The notes: generated by a model from the sequence alone, not told the origin. DNA of 64,000 nucleotides from Desulfobulbus rhabdoformis (GCF_016919065.1 NZ_JAFFQA010000009.1:62001-126000), one strand, 5' to 3'. Shown: positions 25,871 through 37,247, counted from the stretch's first letter. A program made the numbers and translations.

Positions 25871-28375
25871 TCAAGACTGTTGTCCCTGAGAGAGGAGTGT
25901 TTGCTCGGATTGGACAAGACACTGCTGCACCTGTTCATGCACCATTTCTTTGAGCGAGTCGTAGGAGTGGCCTTCGGGGAAGACCGGCGGTTGAAAACAA
26001 ACCGATATTTTACGGAATGGTTTGGGGAGAAGGGAGCCCGATGGCAGGGCTTCAAAGGCACCGCGAATGGCCACCGGGACCACCGGGACATTGAGTTCTT
26101 TGCTGAGAATGGCAAAGGTTTTTTTAAACTCGCCCAGAGCACCATTCCGGGTCCGGGTTCCTTCCGGAAAAATTATCACGTTTTTGCCGTTTTGAAGCAG
26201 GGTTGCAACCTTTTGAATTGACTGGCGCACGTCTGCGTGAATATCCATTATCACGACATTATTGCGATCGGCAACAAAGCGAAGCCAGCGGTTCTGCAAA
26301 TGCTTGGCCTTGGCATAAAAACATGTTCGCTGCATTAACGAATTTTTCAACCCGGCGGCCACCAGAAGTCCATCGATAAAACTCTGGTGGTTGGGGGTGA
26401 TGATACAGGGGGAATCGGGGATGTGCTCCCGACCTTCGGTGCGAAAACGGAAATAACACCCCAGCAACAGCCGACTGCAGTTTTTAATCCAGTTGATGGT
26501 CACCCAGGTACGGGGCAGCCCTGTATCCACACGCTCCTTGAGAATTTCCCGCCAGTTAATCAGCTCAACGGCCACCCTATCTTTGCGCTCGGCAATAAAG
26601 GTGGCCAGTTGACGCAGGGTCGGGATTTGCATCAGTTTTTCCTCGGCTATTTCCACGCCGAAGCTCTGCTTGATAAAAACAAGCAAACTGACCTTGTCCA
26701 GGGAGTCCAGTGCTGCATCGATCTCCAGGTGATCATCGGCTGCGATCATACGCGAGGTCTGCGTTTCAAGAAAGTCCTGAAGGATGCGGAACTCTTGCCC
26801 CTGTGGTTGCTCTGAGTGACTTCGCTGCTCCTCACGGGCGCTGACAAGCTCCGGGAGTTGAAACCGTTTGAGCTTGCCAAGGCGAGTCCGGGGCAACTCG
26901 CACTCCACCAGTGTAAATCGGTGCAGCCGTTTGGCCGGAGAAGCTTTTTTATTATAGGCATCAATAACCTGCCAGCGGAAATATGCATCAATCTGCGCAA
27001 TCCCCTGTTCACGAATAAGGACCAGGTTGGGGCGAATGATTGCCTGCAGCTGATCATCCTTAAAAAAAATACCTATCTCGGCAATAGTTGGATGACGGGC
27101 CTCAAGTTCCTGCTCAATGAGGGCTGGATTGATGTTTTTGCCGTTGGCGAGGACTATAATCTCTTTCTTGCGGCCGGTAACAAAGAGTCGCCCCTCTGCA
27201 TCCAGATACCCCAAATCACCGGTATAGAGCCACCCCCCTTTCAGCACCTCTGCAGTCTCCTCGGGTCTGTTCCAGTATCCCTGCATGATATTGGCCCCGG
27301 AGGCTACGATTTCCCCGTCTCGAATTTCAATGGCGGTACAGCTCATGGCCTTGCCAGCAGAACCGATCAGCACCTGGCCCGGCCTGGTAAAGGTGATCAT
27401 TGGCGCGGATTCAGTCATGCCATAGCCTTCCAGCACCTCAAAACCAAGGGTTGTGAACTGTTGCCCAACCTCGGGATCAAGGGCGGCTCCGCCACTGACC
27501 AGGTACTTAATATGCCCTCCAAATTTTCGATGGACCGAAGCAAAGAGTAAGCGCGAGAAATGGGGATTACTGACCTTTTTGGCCAGGAAATAAAGCAGGG
27601 TCGCCAGCTTGGAGGCGGCGATCTTGTCCTGAATCGATTTCATGATCAGGCTGTAGAGGCGGGGGACCCCGATAACGATGGAGACCTGATTCTGCTGCAG
27701 GGTATTCAAAATATCGGCTGCTGCCAAAGTGGGACAGAGCGCTACCGTGGCCCCTATCTGCAAGGGCAGAATTACGGTCCCCAGCAGGGGGAGAATATGA
27801 TGCAGGGGTAACAGCATCAGTACCCGTTCCTGGCTGGTATAAATGGGCGTTCCCAGAGTGACAGCTTCGATATTGGCGATAAGATTGGTATAGGAGAGCA
27901 TGACCCCTTTGGGGCTGCCGGTTGTGCCGGACGTATAAATCAGTAAAGCAGTTTTTTCTGGATCTTCAGCCACAATGGGCGTCACATCTGTCGGTTCAGA
28001 GCTCACATCCAACTCTTCAAAAACGTGCAAAACCGGTGTGTAATCAAGGCGGCTGCAGGCTTCCTCCAAGACAGTACGACGCTCTGCTGAACAAAAAAGC
28101 ACGACTGGCCGACAATCAGCAAGAATGAAAGCGACCTCATCCACTGTTGCCTGGAAGTCAACGGGAACAGCCGTGCCCCCTGCCTGCCAGATAGCGTAGA
28201 GACTGTACACCCATTCAGGCCTATTTTCAGAATAGAGCAGGACCCTTCCCCCTGCTGCTTCTGGAATAAGAGCCCCATAACCATGGGCCATCTGCAGAAG
28301 TTGTGAATAGGAAAGGCTCTGCCCGGGGACGACGAGAGCAGGTTTTTGGTAATCGCTCAGAAGGGTGGTGCTCAT
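25871..28375 (-). CDS. Acyl-CoA/ACP synthetase - acyl carrier domain - PlsC acyltransferase fusion
   Basis: The 834-aa protein has three modules. An AMP-dependent synthetase (about 1-510) shows YTSGTTGSPKG, GYGMTES and YTGDLGYLD. An acyl-carrier domain (about 525-600) has its phosphopantetheine Ser near 558 in ALDSLDKVS. A PlsC-type acyltransferase (about 630-834) has NHQSFID (His near 663) and FPEGTRTR. By family it would activate a fatty acid, load it on its own carrier and transfer it to a lysophospholipid. The order is the reverse of E. coli Aas. The ATG at 28375 is preferred over a GTG at 28396. Confidence 0.9.
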   Translation of the reverse strand: MSTTLLSDYQKPALVVPGQSLSYSQLLQMAHGYGALIPEAAGGRVLLYSENRPEWVYSLYAIWQAGGTAVPVDFQATVDEVAFILADCRPVVLFCSAERRTVLEEACSRLDYTPVLHVFEELDVSSEPTDVTPIVAEDPEKTALLIYTSGTTGSPKGVMLSYTNLIANIEAVTLGTPIYTSQERVLMLLPLHHILPLLGTVILPLQIGATVALCPTLAAADILNTLQQNQVSIVIGVPRLYSLIMKSIQDKIAASKLATLLYFLAKKVSNPHFSRLLFASVHRKFGGHIKYLVSGGAALDPEVGQQFTTLGFEVLEGYGMTESAPMITFTRPGQVLIGSAGKAMSCTAIEIRDGEIVASGANIMQGYWNRPEETAEVLKGGWLYTGDLGYLDAEGRLFVTGRKKEIIVLANGKNINPALIEQELEARHPTIAEIGIFFKDDQLQAIIRPNLVLIREQGIAQIDAYFRWQVIDAYNKKASPAKRLHRFTLVECELPRTRLGKLKRFQLPELVSAREEQRSHSEQPQGQEFRILQDFLETQTSRMIAADDHLEIDAALDSLDKVSLLVFIKQSFGVEIAEEKLMQIPTLRQLATFIAERKDRVAVELINWREILKERVDTGLPRTWVTINWIKNCSRLLLGCYFRFRTEGREHIPDSPCIITPNHQSFIDGLLVAAGLKNSLMQRTCFYAKAKHLQNRWLRFVADRNNVVIMDIHADVRQSIQKVATLLQNGKNVIIFPEGTRTRNGALGEFKKTFAILSKELNVPVVPVAIRGAFEALPSGSLLPKPFRKISVCFQPPVFPEGHSYDSLKEMVHEQVQQCLVQSEQTLLSQGQQS

Positions 28376-28393
28376 ATATTTGTTCTTGTGCCT

Positions 28394-28405
28394 CACAGAT
28401 TCAGG
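28394..28405. repeat. Variant copy of the dispersed CCTGAATCCGTGAC motif
   Basis: CACAGATTCAGG is the complement of CCTGAATCTGTG, one change from the consensus. It sits directly upstream of the acyl-CoA synthetase fusion gene. Confidence 0.45.
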
Positions 28406-28528
28406 TTCTAATCAGGGAGATGGTGTTTTTACACGATCAGAATATTTTGTCGCCTAGAAATTTCAGATGCGCGTCTTTCCCCGTCTCTCGGTTGCCTGCA
28501 TCATCAGGCCCAACGCTCTCCCCCCGGG

Positions 28529-29536
28529 TCAGTCCGCACAGATACGAACGATGACCCGTCCCCTGTTCTTGCCCTCTAAGATGAGGTTAATCCGCTCCTC
28601 CAAGGCTTCCAGACTTGGCAGCTCCGTTGTGATGGTGTCCAGATGGTCCAGTTTCCATTCGTTGGCAAGCTTTTTCCAAACACCGGTTCGCAAGGGGTTT
28701 GGGCAGTTTACCGAATCTATTCCCAAAAGACTTACCCCTTTGAGAATGAACGGGTAAATCGAGGTATGCAGCTCGCCCGAGGTCACATTGCCACAACAGG
28801 TGACGGTCCCGCCGTATCGGGTGGTTTTAATGGCTGTGCTGAGAATATTCCCGCCCACGGTATCCACCACACCAGCCCAGCGTGGCTTCAGCAGTGGACG
28901 TCCGCTCTGATCGTCGGCCTCAACCGCAGAGAGCACCTCTTTGGCCCCGATTTCCTGCAAGTAGGCAATTTCTTTGGCCTTGGTGGTTACGGCGACCACC
29001 TCATACCCGGATTTCGCTAAAAGCGCCACCGCGATGGAGCCGACCCCACCTGTGGCACCGGTCACCAAAACCGGCCCCTGCTCAGGCAGGACACCGTTTG
29101 CAATAAGACGGTAGCAGGAGAGTGCTGCTGTAAAACCGGCGGTTCCGTAAATCATGGCTTCGCGCAGGCTCATGGTCTCTGGCAGAGGGACCACCCAGGA
29201 AGAAGGCACGCGAATATACTCAGAAAAACCACCGCTGGTGTTCATTCCCAGATCAAAGCCGGTTACCAGGACAAGATCGCCTTCCTTGAAAAGAGTATCA
29301 CTGCTCTGGGCCACCACGCCCGAGGCATCAATGCCAGGTGTATGCGGATATCTGCGGGTAACCCCTTTGTTACCGGAGGCTGAGAGCGCATCCTTATAGT
29401 TAAGAGAAGAGTAGGAGACACGGATCAGGATGTCTCCTTCCGGTAACTCGCTCACACTCCGTTGGCCAATAGTTCGGGTAAACTTTTTATCCTCGCTTTC
29501 GGTGACGATCAAAGCCTTGAAGCAGGTCTCTTCCAT
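28529..29536 (-). CDS. YhdH/AcuI-type medium-chain reductase (acrylyl-CoA reductase family)
   Basis: A 335-aa zinc-independent medium-chain dehydrogenase/reductase of the YhdH/YhfP group. The GroES-like half has SYSSLNYKDALSASGNKGV and TPGIDASGVV. The Rossmann half has VTGATGGVGSIAVALLAKSGYEVVAVT. No catalytic zinc Cys pattern is seen. By family it uses NADPH to reduce acrylyl-CoA or quinone-like enones. It ends the leftward block that includes ppnN and the acyl-CoA synthetase fusion, but 150-bp gaps make an operon uncertain. Confidence 0.9.
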   Translation of the reverse strand: MEETCFKALIVTESEDKKFTRTIGQRSVSELPEGDILIRVSYSSLNYKDALSASGNKGVTRRYPHTPGIDASGVVAQSSDTLFKEGDLVLVTGFDLGMNTSGGFSEYIRVPSSWVVPLPETMSLREAMIYGTAGFTAALSCYRLIANGVLPEQGPVLVTGATGGVGSIAVALLAKSGYEVVAVTTKAKEIAYLQEIGAKEVLSAVEADDQSGRPLLKPRWAGVVDTVGGNILSTAIKTTRYGGTVTCCGNVTSGELHTSIYPFILKGVSLLGIDSVNCPNPLRTGVWKKLANEWKLDHLDTITTELPSLEALEERINLILEGKNRGRVIVRICAD

Positions 29537-29829
29537 GGATTCCTCCCTGTTAAGATTTCATCGCTTGGGTGACAAAAAGTAGTCTTTTCACTATACGTGG
29601 TTTCGCCAGGTTGAGCAACCGGACGAAATTTAACAATATCAACAACAATAAATTGAAATTATTCACCTTATTCAACTACAGACGGCTCTCTATACGAAAA
29701 AAGATTTCTTTATTTGTGCTCAATGACCAGTTTTCAGCTCGCCTCAGGTGGCGGCTACAAAACCTGCCCCCCGGACCTCCCTTCCAGCAGGAGTTTGTAT
29801 TTCCTTTTGAGGGATGGTAAGAAGAAAAA

Positions 29830-31074
29830 ATGAAATCAAATCAGGTTCTCCCCTTCCCCCGCCGCTCCCAGGCTGCTCCCCCGGTATTTATGCCCAATCC
29901 GATTCTTATCACTGTGGTCCTTTCGGTATTCATTGCACTTCTGGGGGTCGGTATAGTTATTCCTGTCCTGCCTGTGCTGGCCACAACACTGGGGGCCACA
30001 GGATTTACCCTGGGACTCATTACCGCGGCCTTTTCTTTAAGCCGTGGTCTACTGCAACCGCTGGTGGGCAACGTCTCCGATCGCTGGGGGCGTAAGGGGT
30101 TTCTCATGGCCGGTCTTCTCATTTACGGCATTGTCGGCCTGGTCATTCCGTTGGCCACCAATGTTCCCCACCTGATCTATATTCGCCTGTTTCAGGGGAT
30201 AGGCGCGGCTATGATTGTCCCTGTGGCGATGGCCTATGCCAGTTTCCTGGCCCCTCCAGGCCAAGAGGGGCGCTCCATGGGAATCATCAACATCGCCATT
30301 TTTTGCGGTATAGGCTGTGGACCGATAGTGGGCGGTTTTTTCTCTGATATATGGGGCATACCTTCTGTCTTTTATATTATGGCCGTGCTTTGTTTCGCCG
30401 CCTTTCTTCTGGTTATTACCACCCTGCCCTCCTGCAGCCCGATCGAACGTAAACCACCCCTTGGTCTCTGGGTCAGCATGCAGGCCATGATTCGACGAAA
30501 ACGGACCATGGGAATTCTTTTAGCACGTTTTGCCACCGTGCTGATGATGGTCCCAACCATGGCATTTCTGCCGGTGCTTATGAAGGACTGGCCCGGCAGC
30601 ACCGGGATGCAAACCGGCATGGTCATAGCCAGCCGCACCCTCATGAACGCTGTACTGCAGTATCCCATGGGTAAGCTGGCCGATCGACACGAGAAGATCC
30701 CCCTTCTGCTGCTTGGCGCGATCTGTACGAGCCTGGCTCTTGTCTGTATCCCCTTCATCCACTCGTTCGGGACCATGGTCGCTACCTATCTCTTCCTTGG
30801 TTTGGGCGAGGCCGTTCTTTGGCCTGTTCTAGGCGCCTATGCGGTGGAAGAAGGCAGAGCACACTATGGACATGGCACGATGATGGGAGTCTTCAACCTG
30901 GCAATGAGTGCAGGCGTATTCACCGGAGCGCTCCTCGCAGGCGCTGGTCTTGATTTCTTTGGGATGCATGCTGCCTTCTGGCTGACAGCACTTGCAATTG
31001 CAACCCTGAGTTTTTGGGCTGCAACGCTTATTCGAACAGACTCTTCAGAGGTAAAAACCAACGCAACCTCTTGA
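29830..31074 (+). CDS. Major facilitator superfamily transporter (DHA1-like)
   Basis: A 414-aa integral membrane protein with about 12 hydrophobic segments. The MFS motif A between helices 2 and 3 is clear (GNVSDRWGRKG) and is echoed in the second half (GKLADRHEK). A proline at the end of helix 1 region (VIPVLPVL) is typical of drug/H+ antiporters. By family it exports small molecules. The substrate is unknown and no regulator is adjacent. It ends 125 bp before tRNA-Leu. Confidence 0.9.
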   Translation: MKSNQVLPFPRRSQAAPPVFMPNPILITVVLSVFIALLGVGIVIPVLPVLATTLGATGFTLGLITAAFSLSRGLLQPLVGNVSDRWGRKGFLMAGLLIYGIVGLVIPLATNVPHLIYIRLFQGIGAAMIVPVAMAYASFLAPPGQEGRSMGIINIAIFCGIGCGPIVGGFFSDIWGIPSVFYIMAVLCFAAFLLVITTLPSCSPIERKPPLGLWVSMQAMIRRKRTMGILLARFATVLMMVPTMAFLPVLMKDWPGSTGMQTGMVIASRTLMNAVLQYPMGKLADRHEKIPLLLLGAICTSLALVCIPFIHSFGTMVATYLFLGLGEAVLWPVLGAYAVEEGRAHYGHGTMMGVFNLAMSAGVFTGALLAGAGLDFFGMHAAFWLTALAIATLSFWAATLIRTDSSEVKTNATS

Positions 31075-31151
31075 GCTCATGTCCCTTTCTGACATTATTT
31101 GCCAGGATTTCAAATTTGTTTGCCATTCAACTTTTTCCTGCCAGCTATCCC

Positions 31152-31180
31152 TTGACGAGTGCTGCTAATCTGGTTATTGA
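31152..31180 (+). promoter_or_regulatory. Candidate sigma-70 promoter of tRNA-Leu
   Basis: TTGACG (31152-31157) and TATTGA (31175-31180) are 17 bp apart, with the expected start about 13 nt before the tRNA. The -10 box is weak. Confidence 0.5.
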
Positions 31181-31199
31181 TTGAAGTTTGACACAACTT

Positions 31200-31285
31200 G
31201 CGAGCGTGGTGAAATTGGTAGACGCACTGGACTTAGGATCCAGCGAGCTATGCTCATGGGGGTTCGACTCCCCCCGCTCGCACCA
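31200..31285 (+). tRNA. tRNA-Leu (anticodon TAG)
   Basis: This 86-nt class II tRNA has acceptor arms GCGAGCG/CGCTCGC, discriminator A and an encoded CCA. Anticodon stem CTGGA/TCCAG encloses CTTAGGA, giving TAG. A long variable arm precedes the T-loop GTTCGACTC. It lies 121 bp before trigger factor. Confidence 0.96.
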
Positions 31286-31406
31286 GCTTACCTGTTGTCT
31301 CTTTTCAAGAAATCCAGCACGCACACATAAACGAGTGCGCGAGCGCACAAATAATCACGCCGCCGGGGTACCGCTGCGGAAACACGAACAAAAGGAACCG
31401 CTGTCC

Positions 31407-32729
31407 ATGGAAATCGTCGTCGAAAATCATTCAGAGCTGACTAGAAAACTGACCATCACCGTCCCGAAGGAAACCGTTGGCCCGGCTCTGGAGAAAGCCT
31501 ACGCCAAGATCAATAAAGAGGTCAAGCTTAAGGGTTTCCGCCGTGGCAAGGTTCCGCAATCCGTACTTGTTAAAAATTTCAAAGAGCAGGTTGAAGGTGA
31601 GGTGGGCGAGAAGCTGGTCCAGGACACCTACTTCGACGCGGTTGAGCAGGAAAAACTGGACACCGTGGTTCACCCGGAGATTACCGAGCACAAGTTTCCC
31701 GATGACGGCACCTTCGTCTATGTCGCCATGGTTGATATAAAACCTGTTTTTGATCTCAACGAGTACAAAGAGTTGGAGGTTGAAAAAGCTTCCATCGAAG
31801 TCACAGATGATGAGATAGCCAATGAGATGAACCTGCTGCAGCGTCACCAGTCTGCTTTGCAGACCGCTGAAGAGGGACATGCTCTGGCCACTGACGATGT
31901 CGCCGTCGTTGACTTTCAGGGATTCCACAATGGCAAGGCCATGAAGGAAGTTCAAAACGAGAACTTCAACGTTGACATCGGCATGAATCGTTTGGGCAAG
32001 GAATTCGAGGAAAAACTTATCGGCCTGAAAAAAGGGGACAAGACCCTCTACGAAATCACTTTTCCCGGTGATTACCCCAACCCCATGCTCGCCGGCAAAA
32101 ACGTTGAGTTTAAAGTGGATATCAAAGATGTCAAAGTTCGTGTTAAACCGGAACTTGACGATGAGTTCGCCAAAGACATCAAACCCGAGCTCAACACCCT
32201 TGACGATCTCAAACAGGACATTCGTGAGCGTCTGACCCAATCCAAAGAAGAAGCACAGCAGGGTGATATCGACGACAAGATCATGAATAAGCTCATTGAG
32301 CTCAACCCGCTTGAGGTTCCGCAACGTCTGGTCAACTATGAAATTCAGGAAATGTTGAAACAGACTGAAGAAAATTTGAAGCGTAGCGGCTTGTCCTTTG
32401 AGTCTGCCGGTATTAATCTTGAAGAACTGGTCGAGAAAAACAGAGAAGTTGCTGAAAAACGGGTGAAGGGAGATTTCCTCCTCAAAAAGATTGCTGAGGT
32501 TGAAGAAATCAAAATTGCTGACGAGGATATTCAGCGCGGTTATCAGCGAATTGCCGACCAGTACAACATGAGTCTTGACGAGGTGAAAGGCTATTTCAAA
32601 CGTCGTGAGGAGATTCTGCCGTTCATGAACGAACTGCACAACGAGAAGGTGCTCAACTTCCTGCGTGACAACGCTAAATTTGTAGAAGTTGCTCCCACCA
32701 AGACCGAAGCTCCCGCGACCGAAGCCTGA
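31407..32729 (+). CDS. tig: Trigger factor (ribosome-associated chaperone)
   Basis: The 440-aa protein has the ribosome-binding N-terminal domain with the signature [10 protein letters not shown], an FKBP-type prolyl isomerase domain (about 150-245) and a long helical C-terminal chaperone domain. By family it binds nascent chains at the exit tunnel. The ATG at 31407 is chosen because AAGGAA lies 9 nt upstream and homology starts there; an upstream frame runs back into tRNA-Leu. It heads the tig-clpP-clpX-lon block. Confidence 0.96.
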   Translation: MEIVVENHSELTRKLTITVPKETVGPALEKAYAKINKEVKLKGFRRGKVPQSVLVKNFKEQVEGEVGEKLVQDTYFDAVEQEKLDTVVHPEITEHKFPDDGTFVYVAMVDIKPVFDLNEYKELEVEKASIEVTDDEIANEMNLLQRHQSALQTAEEGHALATDDVAVVDFQGFHNGKAMKEVQNENFNVDIGMNRLGKEFEEKLIGLKKGDKTLYEITFPGDYPNPMLAGKNVEFKVDIKDVKVRVKPELDDEFAKDIKPELNTLDDLKQDIRERLTQSKEEAQQGDIDDKIMNKLIELNPLEVPQRLVNYEIQEMLKQTEENLKRSGLSFESAGINLEELVEKNREVAEKRVKGDFLLKKIAEVEEIKIADEDIQRGYQRIADQYNMSLDEVKGYFKRREEILPFMNELHNEKVLNFLRDNAKFVEVAPTKTEAPATEA

Positions 32730-32812
32730 TCAGGCCCCTTTCCCCTTGCCAGTTCCTTTCGGCGGCGGATCCTGCGATTCGCCGCCACAATGAGTTTTTC
32801 GGAGAAACACGC

Positions 32813-33415
32813 ATGAACTTAGTCCCCATGGTAGTTGAGCAGAGTCCGCGTGGTGAACGGGCTTTTGATATTTATTCCCGTTTGCTCAAGGAACGCATCA
32901 TTTTTCTCGGCACGCAGGTCAACGATGATGTGGCCAGCCTGATTGTCGCTCAGATGCTGTTTCTTGAGGCTGATGACCCGGACAAAGACATCACCTTTTA
33001 TATTAACTCACCAGGTGGTTCTGTTACCTCTGGCATGGCGATCTATGATACCATGCAGTACATTCGCTGCGATGTGGCGACCCTCTGTATGGGTCAGGCA
33101 GCATCCATGGGTGCATTGCTTCTGGCCGCAGGGGCTGCAGGTAAACGTTTTGCCCTGCCCAACTCGCGTATCATGATTCATCAGCCGCTCGGTGGATTTC
33201 AGGGACAGGCCACGGATATTGACATCCATGCCAAAGAGATTTTGCGCACCCGTAACGATCTCAACACTATCCTTGCAAAACATACCGGCAAATCAATCAA
33301 GAAAATTCAAACCGATACCGAACGTGATAACTTCATGGGTGCGGTTGAAGCCTGTGAGTATGGTCTAGTCGATAAAGTTTTGTCCAGCCGTGAGGAACTC
33401 GGCGGGGAGAAGTAA
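32813..33415 (+). CDS. clpP: ATP-dependent Clp protease proteolytic subunit
   Basis: A 200-aa serine protease. The catalytic triad is Ser98 (GQAASMGA), His123 (MIHQPLGG) and Asp172 (ERDNFM). The N-terminus carries the conserved [19 protein letters not shown]. By family fourteen subunits form the chamber that degrades proteins unfolded by ClpX. It is followed 2 bp later by clpX. Confidence 0.97.
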   Translation: MNLVPMVVEQSPRGERAFDIYSRLLKERIIFLGTQVNDDVASLIVAQMLFLEADDPDKDITFYINSPGGSVTSGMAIYDTMQYIRCDVATLCMGQAASMGALLLAAGAAGKRFALPNSRIMIHQPLGGFQGQATDIDIHAKEILRTRNDLNTILAKHTGKSIKKIQTDTERDNFMGAVEACEYGLVDKVLSSREELGGEK

Positions 33416-33417
33416 GA

Positions 33418-34695
33418 GTGAGCAACGATTTCCAAGACGAGCACAACATTGCCTGCGTTTGTTCCTTTTGTGGCAAAGGCCAGGAAGAAGTCGGCAAACT
33501 GATTGCCGGTCCCAATGTCTACATCTGCGATGAATGCATTGGCTTGTGCAACGAAATCATGGCTGAATCCACCGACGAGGAAATTCCTCAGGCTGAATTC
33601 AGCCAGCAGGTCCTCAAGCCCAAAGAAATCAATGCCTACCTGGACCAGTATGTCATCGGTCAGGAGCAGGCCAAACGGGTTCTTTCGGTAGCGGTCCACA
33701 ATCATTACAAACGCATTAACGCCCCGGTAAATGCTGGTGAGGCCGAAGATGAAGTTGAACTGCAAAAGTCCAACATTATCCTCATTGGCCCCACTGGATC
33801 AGGCAAGACCCTGGTTGCCCAGACGCTGGCTAAACTGCTCAATGTGCCCTTTACCATCGCCGATGCCACCACCTTGACCGAGGCAGGCTATGTGGGTGAG
33901 GATGTTGAAAATATTCTGGTCAGCCTGCTGCAAGCGGCTGACTATGACATCGAACGGGCCCAACGGGGAATTATCTATATCGACGAGATCGACAAAATCG
34001 CCCGTAAATCCGATTCAGCCTCACTGACGCGTGACGTTTCCGGTGAAGGCGTACAACAGGCACTCCTGAAAATCATTGAGGGAACCATGGCCTCGGTGCC
34101 CCCCAAGGGAGGACGCAAACATCCGCAGCAGGAACTGGTGCGAATTGACACCAGCAACATCCTCTTTATTGTGGGCGGAGCCTTTGTCGGCCTGGATGGG
34201 GTGATTAAACGACGAACCGGAACCAAGGCCATTGGCTTTGGCGCGAAAGTCGTGAGCCAGAAGGATCAAACGACCGGGGAGCTCCTTGCCTCCATCCAAC
34301 CAGAAGATCTCCTCAAATTCGGACTGATTCCGGAGTTGGTTGGACGTCTGCCCGTCATTGCCACCATGAGAGAGCTTGAAGAAGAGGATCTCATCCGCAT
34401 CCTTAAAGAACCGAAAAATGCGCTGAGCAAACAGTATCAGAAGCTCTTTGAGTACGAGGGAGTGACCTTGCGCTTTACGGAAGGGGCCTATAAGGCGATT
34501 GCCCAAAAATCCCTGGAGCGCAAATCCGGTGCACGTGGCCTGCGTTCGGTTATGGAAGAATGCATGCTTGAGGTCATGTATGAGTTACCCTCCGATGAAG
34601 GCGCCACCGAGTGTGTTATCAATGAGCAGGTAATCACCGAGGGTGAATATCCGGTCATCCTCTACGATAATACTGAAACCAAAAAAATTGCCTGA
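33418..34695 (+). CDS. clpX: ATP-dependent Clp protease ATP-binding subunit ClpX
   Basis: The 425-aa AAA+ unfoldase starts at a GTG 2 bp after clpP. The N-terminal zinc-binding domain has Cys15/Cys18 (CSFC) and Cys37/Cys40 (CDEC). The AAA+ core has Walker A GPTGSGKT (124-131) and the ClpP-docking region. By family it recognises tagged proteins and feeds them to ClpP. Overlap-level spacing implies cotranslation with clpP. Confidence 0.97.
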   Translation: MSNDFQDEHNIACVCSFCGKGQEEVGKLIAGPNVYICDECIGLCNEIMAESTDEEIPQAEFSQQVLKPKEINAYLDQYVIGQEQAKRVLSVAVHNHYKRINAPVNAGEAEDEVELQKSNIILIGPTGSGKTLVAQTLAKLLNVPFTIADATTLTEAGYVGEDVENILVSLLQAADYDIERAQRGIIYIDEIDKIARKSDSASLTRDVSGEGVQQALLKIIEGTMASVPPKGGRKHPQQELVRIDTSNILFIVGGAFVGLDGVIKRRTGTKAIGFGAKVVSQKDQTTGELLASIQPEDLLKFGLIPELVGRLPVIATMRELEEEDLIRILKEPKNALSKQYQKLFEYEGVTLRFTEGAYKAIAQKSLERKSGARGLRSVMEECMLEVMYELPSDEGATECVINEQVITEGEYPVILYDNTETKKIA

Positions 34696-34702
34696 GAAAG
34701 CT

Positions 34703-37120
34703 ATGAGCGAACTGACCGCTGAAACCTATCCGTTGATGCCCCTGCGGGACATCGTCTTGTTCCCGGGTATGGTTGCGCCACTGGTTGTTGGCCGGAAAAA
34801 ATCGATCCAGGCGCTTGAGGCGGCCATGGAAAATCGTTCCAATATTTTCCTGGTTACGCAAAAGGATGCACGGATTGATGATCCTGAGCAGGATGGCCTC
34901 TATACGCTTGGCACCCTGGCATCGGTCATGCAATTGCTACGGCTTCCCGATGGGACAATCAAAGCACTGGTCGAAGGGAAGAAAAGAGCGATCATCGTCG
35001 GGGCCTTCGAGGGCGGCGAAACCGAAGAAAGTTATTATTCGGTTCGCCTGGTCGAAGCACCAGATGAAAATGTAGACCAGGCTGAGGTTCCTGCCTACCT
35101 GCGTGAAATGCGCAAGGCTTTTGATCTCTACTCCCAGGCAAATAAAAAGCTGCCCCGGGAAGTCCATAAATCGATCACCTCCCTTGAAGAACCGGCGAAA
35201 ATGGTCGACCTGATCACTTCGCACATTCAGCTTCGCACCGAAGAGAAGCAGGAAATTCTTGAAATTGTTTCTTTGCCCCAACGCATCTCCAAGGTCCTTG
35301 AAATTTTGTACCGGGAAATGGAACTCTCCGAAATGGAGCGGGACATTCATTCCAAGGTCAAGAAAAAGATGGGGGTTACACAGCGCAACTACTATCTCTC
35401 CGAAAAGATGCGTGTCATTCAGGACGAGATGGGCCAAAACGAAGGCGGCGATGATTTAAGCGAACTCGAGGAAGGGATCAATAAAAAGCGTCTGCCCAAG
35501 CTGGTTAAAGAAAAAGTCCAGAAAGAGTTTAAAAAGCTGCGGCAAATGCCCCCCATGTCGGCCGAGACCACGGTGGTTCGCAACTATATCGATGCCATCC
35601 TCAGCCTGCCATGGAAGAAGAAATCACGCTCCAAAATCAACATTGACAAGGCTGAGGCTGTGCTCAATGAAGACCACTTTGGCCTTGAAAAGCCCAAGGA
35701 ACGTATCCTCGAGTACCTGGCTGTTCAGGCGCAGGTCAAAAAAATCCGTGGCCCGATCCTCTGTCTTGTAGGTCCCCCTGGTGTGGGAAAGACCTCGGTC
35801 TGCAAATCTATTGCCCGTGCCATGGGCCGCGAATTTGTTCGCCTCTCCCTTGGTGGCGTTCGGGACGAAGCTGAGATCCGAGGTCATCGACGTACCTATA
35901 TCGGAGCCATGCCTGGAAAAATCATCCATTCCATGCAAAAAGCCGGAGTAATCAACCCGGTTTTCTGCCTGGATGAAGTCGATAAGATGTCTGTTGATTT
36001 CCGCGGTGATCCATCGGCTGCTCTCTTGGAGGTTCTTGATCCGGAACAAAACTATGCCTTCAATGACCATTATCTGGATGTGGATTACGATCTCTCCGAG
36101 GTCTTTTTCATCACGACTGCCAATAACCTGCACGGTATCCCTGGGCCACTTCAGGACCGTATGGAAATTATTCAGTTGACCGGCTATACCGAAGAAGAAA
36201 AGCTGCGTATCGGTCAGGATTTTCTCCTGCCCAAGCAACTGGAGGCCAATGGTTTCAAAGAGGGCGACATCTCCTTAAACGATAAATCGGTCTTGGAAAT
36301 CGTTCGCCGCTACACCCGAGAGGCCGGTGTCCGTGGACTGGAGCGGACCATTGCCAGTATCTGCCGTAAGGTCGCCCGCGACCGGTTAAAAAATCAGGAA
36401 CCGAAGAAGAAATACCGTATTTCTCCCCAGTCGATCGAGCGCTATCTTGGTGTTGCCAAATACCGCTATGGCCTGGCCGAAGCACGTGATGAAATCGGAC
36501 TTTCTACTGGAATGGCCTGGACGGAGGTCGGAGGCGAGTTGCTCCAGATTGAGGCCACGATCATGCCAGGGAATGGAAAACTGACCATTACCGGAAAGCT
36601 TGGCGATGTCATGCAGGAATCTGCGCAGGCAGCGATGACCTATGTGCGTTCAAGGGCAATCAGGCTAGGCTTGGAACCAGATTTTTATCAAAAAATCGAC
36701 ATCCATATTCACGTGCCGGAAGGTGCAATACCCAAGGATGGTCCCTCTGCGGGCATAACCATAGCGACTTCAATCGTTTCGGCAATCCTCAAGCTGCCCG
36801 TCAATCGCCACCTGGCAATGACCGGTGAAATCACCCTGCGGGGTCGTGTATTGCCCATCGGTGGGCTGACCGAAAAGCTTTTGGCAGCCAAGAGAGGCAA
36901 CATAACCCATGTTTTGATTCCAAAGGAAAACGAACGAAACCTCAAAGATGTTCCTGCAAAAATACGCAATAGCCTCTCCATCGACCTGGTCGATGATGTG
37001 GATGACGTACTCCAGCGAGCACTTGTATTAAAGGAAGAGGAACCTCTTTTTAAAGACGTCCCCATGGACTCGGTTTATAAAGATTTCACCCTTTCCTCGC
37101 ATAATACACCAGCTCACTGA
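34703..37120 (+). CDS. lon: ATP-dependent endopeptidase Lon
   Basis: The 805-aa LonA-type protease has the N-terminal LON substrate-binding domain ([17 protein letters not shown]), the AAA+ domain with Walker A GPPGVGKT (357-364) and the protease domain. The catalytic dyad is Ser682 (KDGPSAGI) and Lys725 ([11 protein letters not shown]), close to the E. coli numbers. By family it degrades damaged and regulatory proteins. The ATG at 34703, 7 bp after clpX, is the start; an upstream extension in the clpX frame region is not supported. Confidence 0.97.
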   Translation: MSELTAETYPLMPLRDIVLFPGMVAPLVVGRKKSIQALEAAMENRSNIFLVTQKDARIDDPEQDGLYTLGTLASVMQLLRLPDGTIKALVEGKKRAIIVGAFEGGETEESYYSVRLVEAPDENVDQAEVPAYLREMRKAFDLYSQANKKLPREVHKSITSLEEPAKMVDLITSHIQLRTEEKQEILEIVSLPQRISKVLEILYREMELSEMERDIHSKVKKKMGVTQRNYYLSEKMRVIQDEMGQNEGGDDLSELEEGINKKRLPKLVKEKVQKEFKKLRQMPPMSAETTVVRNYIDAILSLPWKKKSRSKINIDKAEAVLNEDHFGLEKPKERILEYLAVQAQVKKIRGPILCLVGPPGVGKTSVCKSIARAMGREFVRLSLGGVRDEAEIRGHRRTYIGAMPGKIIHSMQKAGVINPVFCLDEVDKMSVDFRGDPSAALLEVLDPEQNYAFNDHYLDVDYDLSEVFFITTANNLHGIPGPLQDRMEIIQLTGYTEEEKLRIGQDFLLPKQLEANGFKEGDISLNDKSVLEIVRRYTREAGVRGLERTIASICRKVARDRLKNQEPKKKYRISPQSIERYLGVAKYRYGLAEARDEIGLSTGMAWTEVGGELLQIEATIMPGNGKLTITGKLGDVMQESAQAAMTYVRSRAIRLGLEPDFYQKIDIHIHVPEGAIPKDGPSAGITIATSIVSAILKLPVNRHLAMTGEITLRGRVLPIGGLTEKLLAAKRGNITHVLIPKENERNLKDVPAKIRNSLSIDLVDDVDDVLQRALVLKEEEPLFKDVPMDSVYKDFTLSSHNTPAH

Positions 37121-37203
37121 GTTGCCTTGCAACAGCGCCAGAGGTTTGCTCAAACGAAGCATGGAAACCCTGGAAATTCTTCATCGAGCACACACTTTTT
37201 TAA

Positions 37204-37232
37204 TTGACGTAGTTGCTGGTCCCTGATATATA
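37204..37232 (+). promoter_or_regulatory. Candidate sigma-70 promoter of the first tRNA-Val/Asp cassette
   Basis: TTGACG (37204-37209) and TATATA (37227-37232) are separated by 17 bp; the tRNA-Val gene starts 15 nt after the -10 box. Confidence 0.6.
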
Positions 37233-37247
37233 CACCCGCACACTTTG

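Noticed and set aside
31188..31406. N-terminal extension of trigger factor into tRNA-Leu
   Set aside because: It would translate a tRNA gene; the ATG at 31407 has a proper ribosome-binding site and matches the family start.
31431..32639. A 402-codon ORF antisense to tig
   Set aside because: It mirrors the coding frame of trigger factor and has no family resemblance; codon periodicity of the sense gene explains it.
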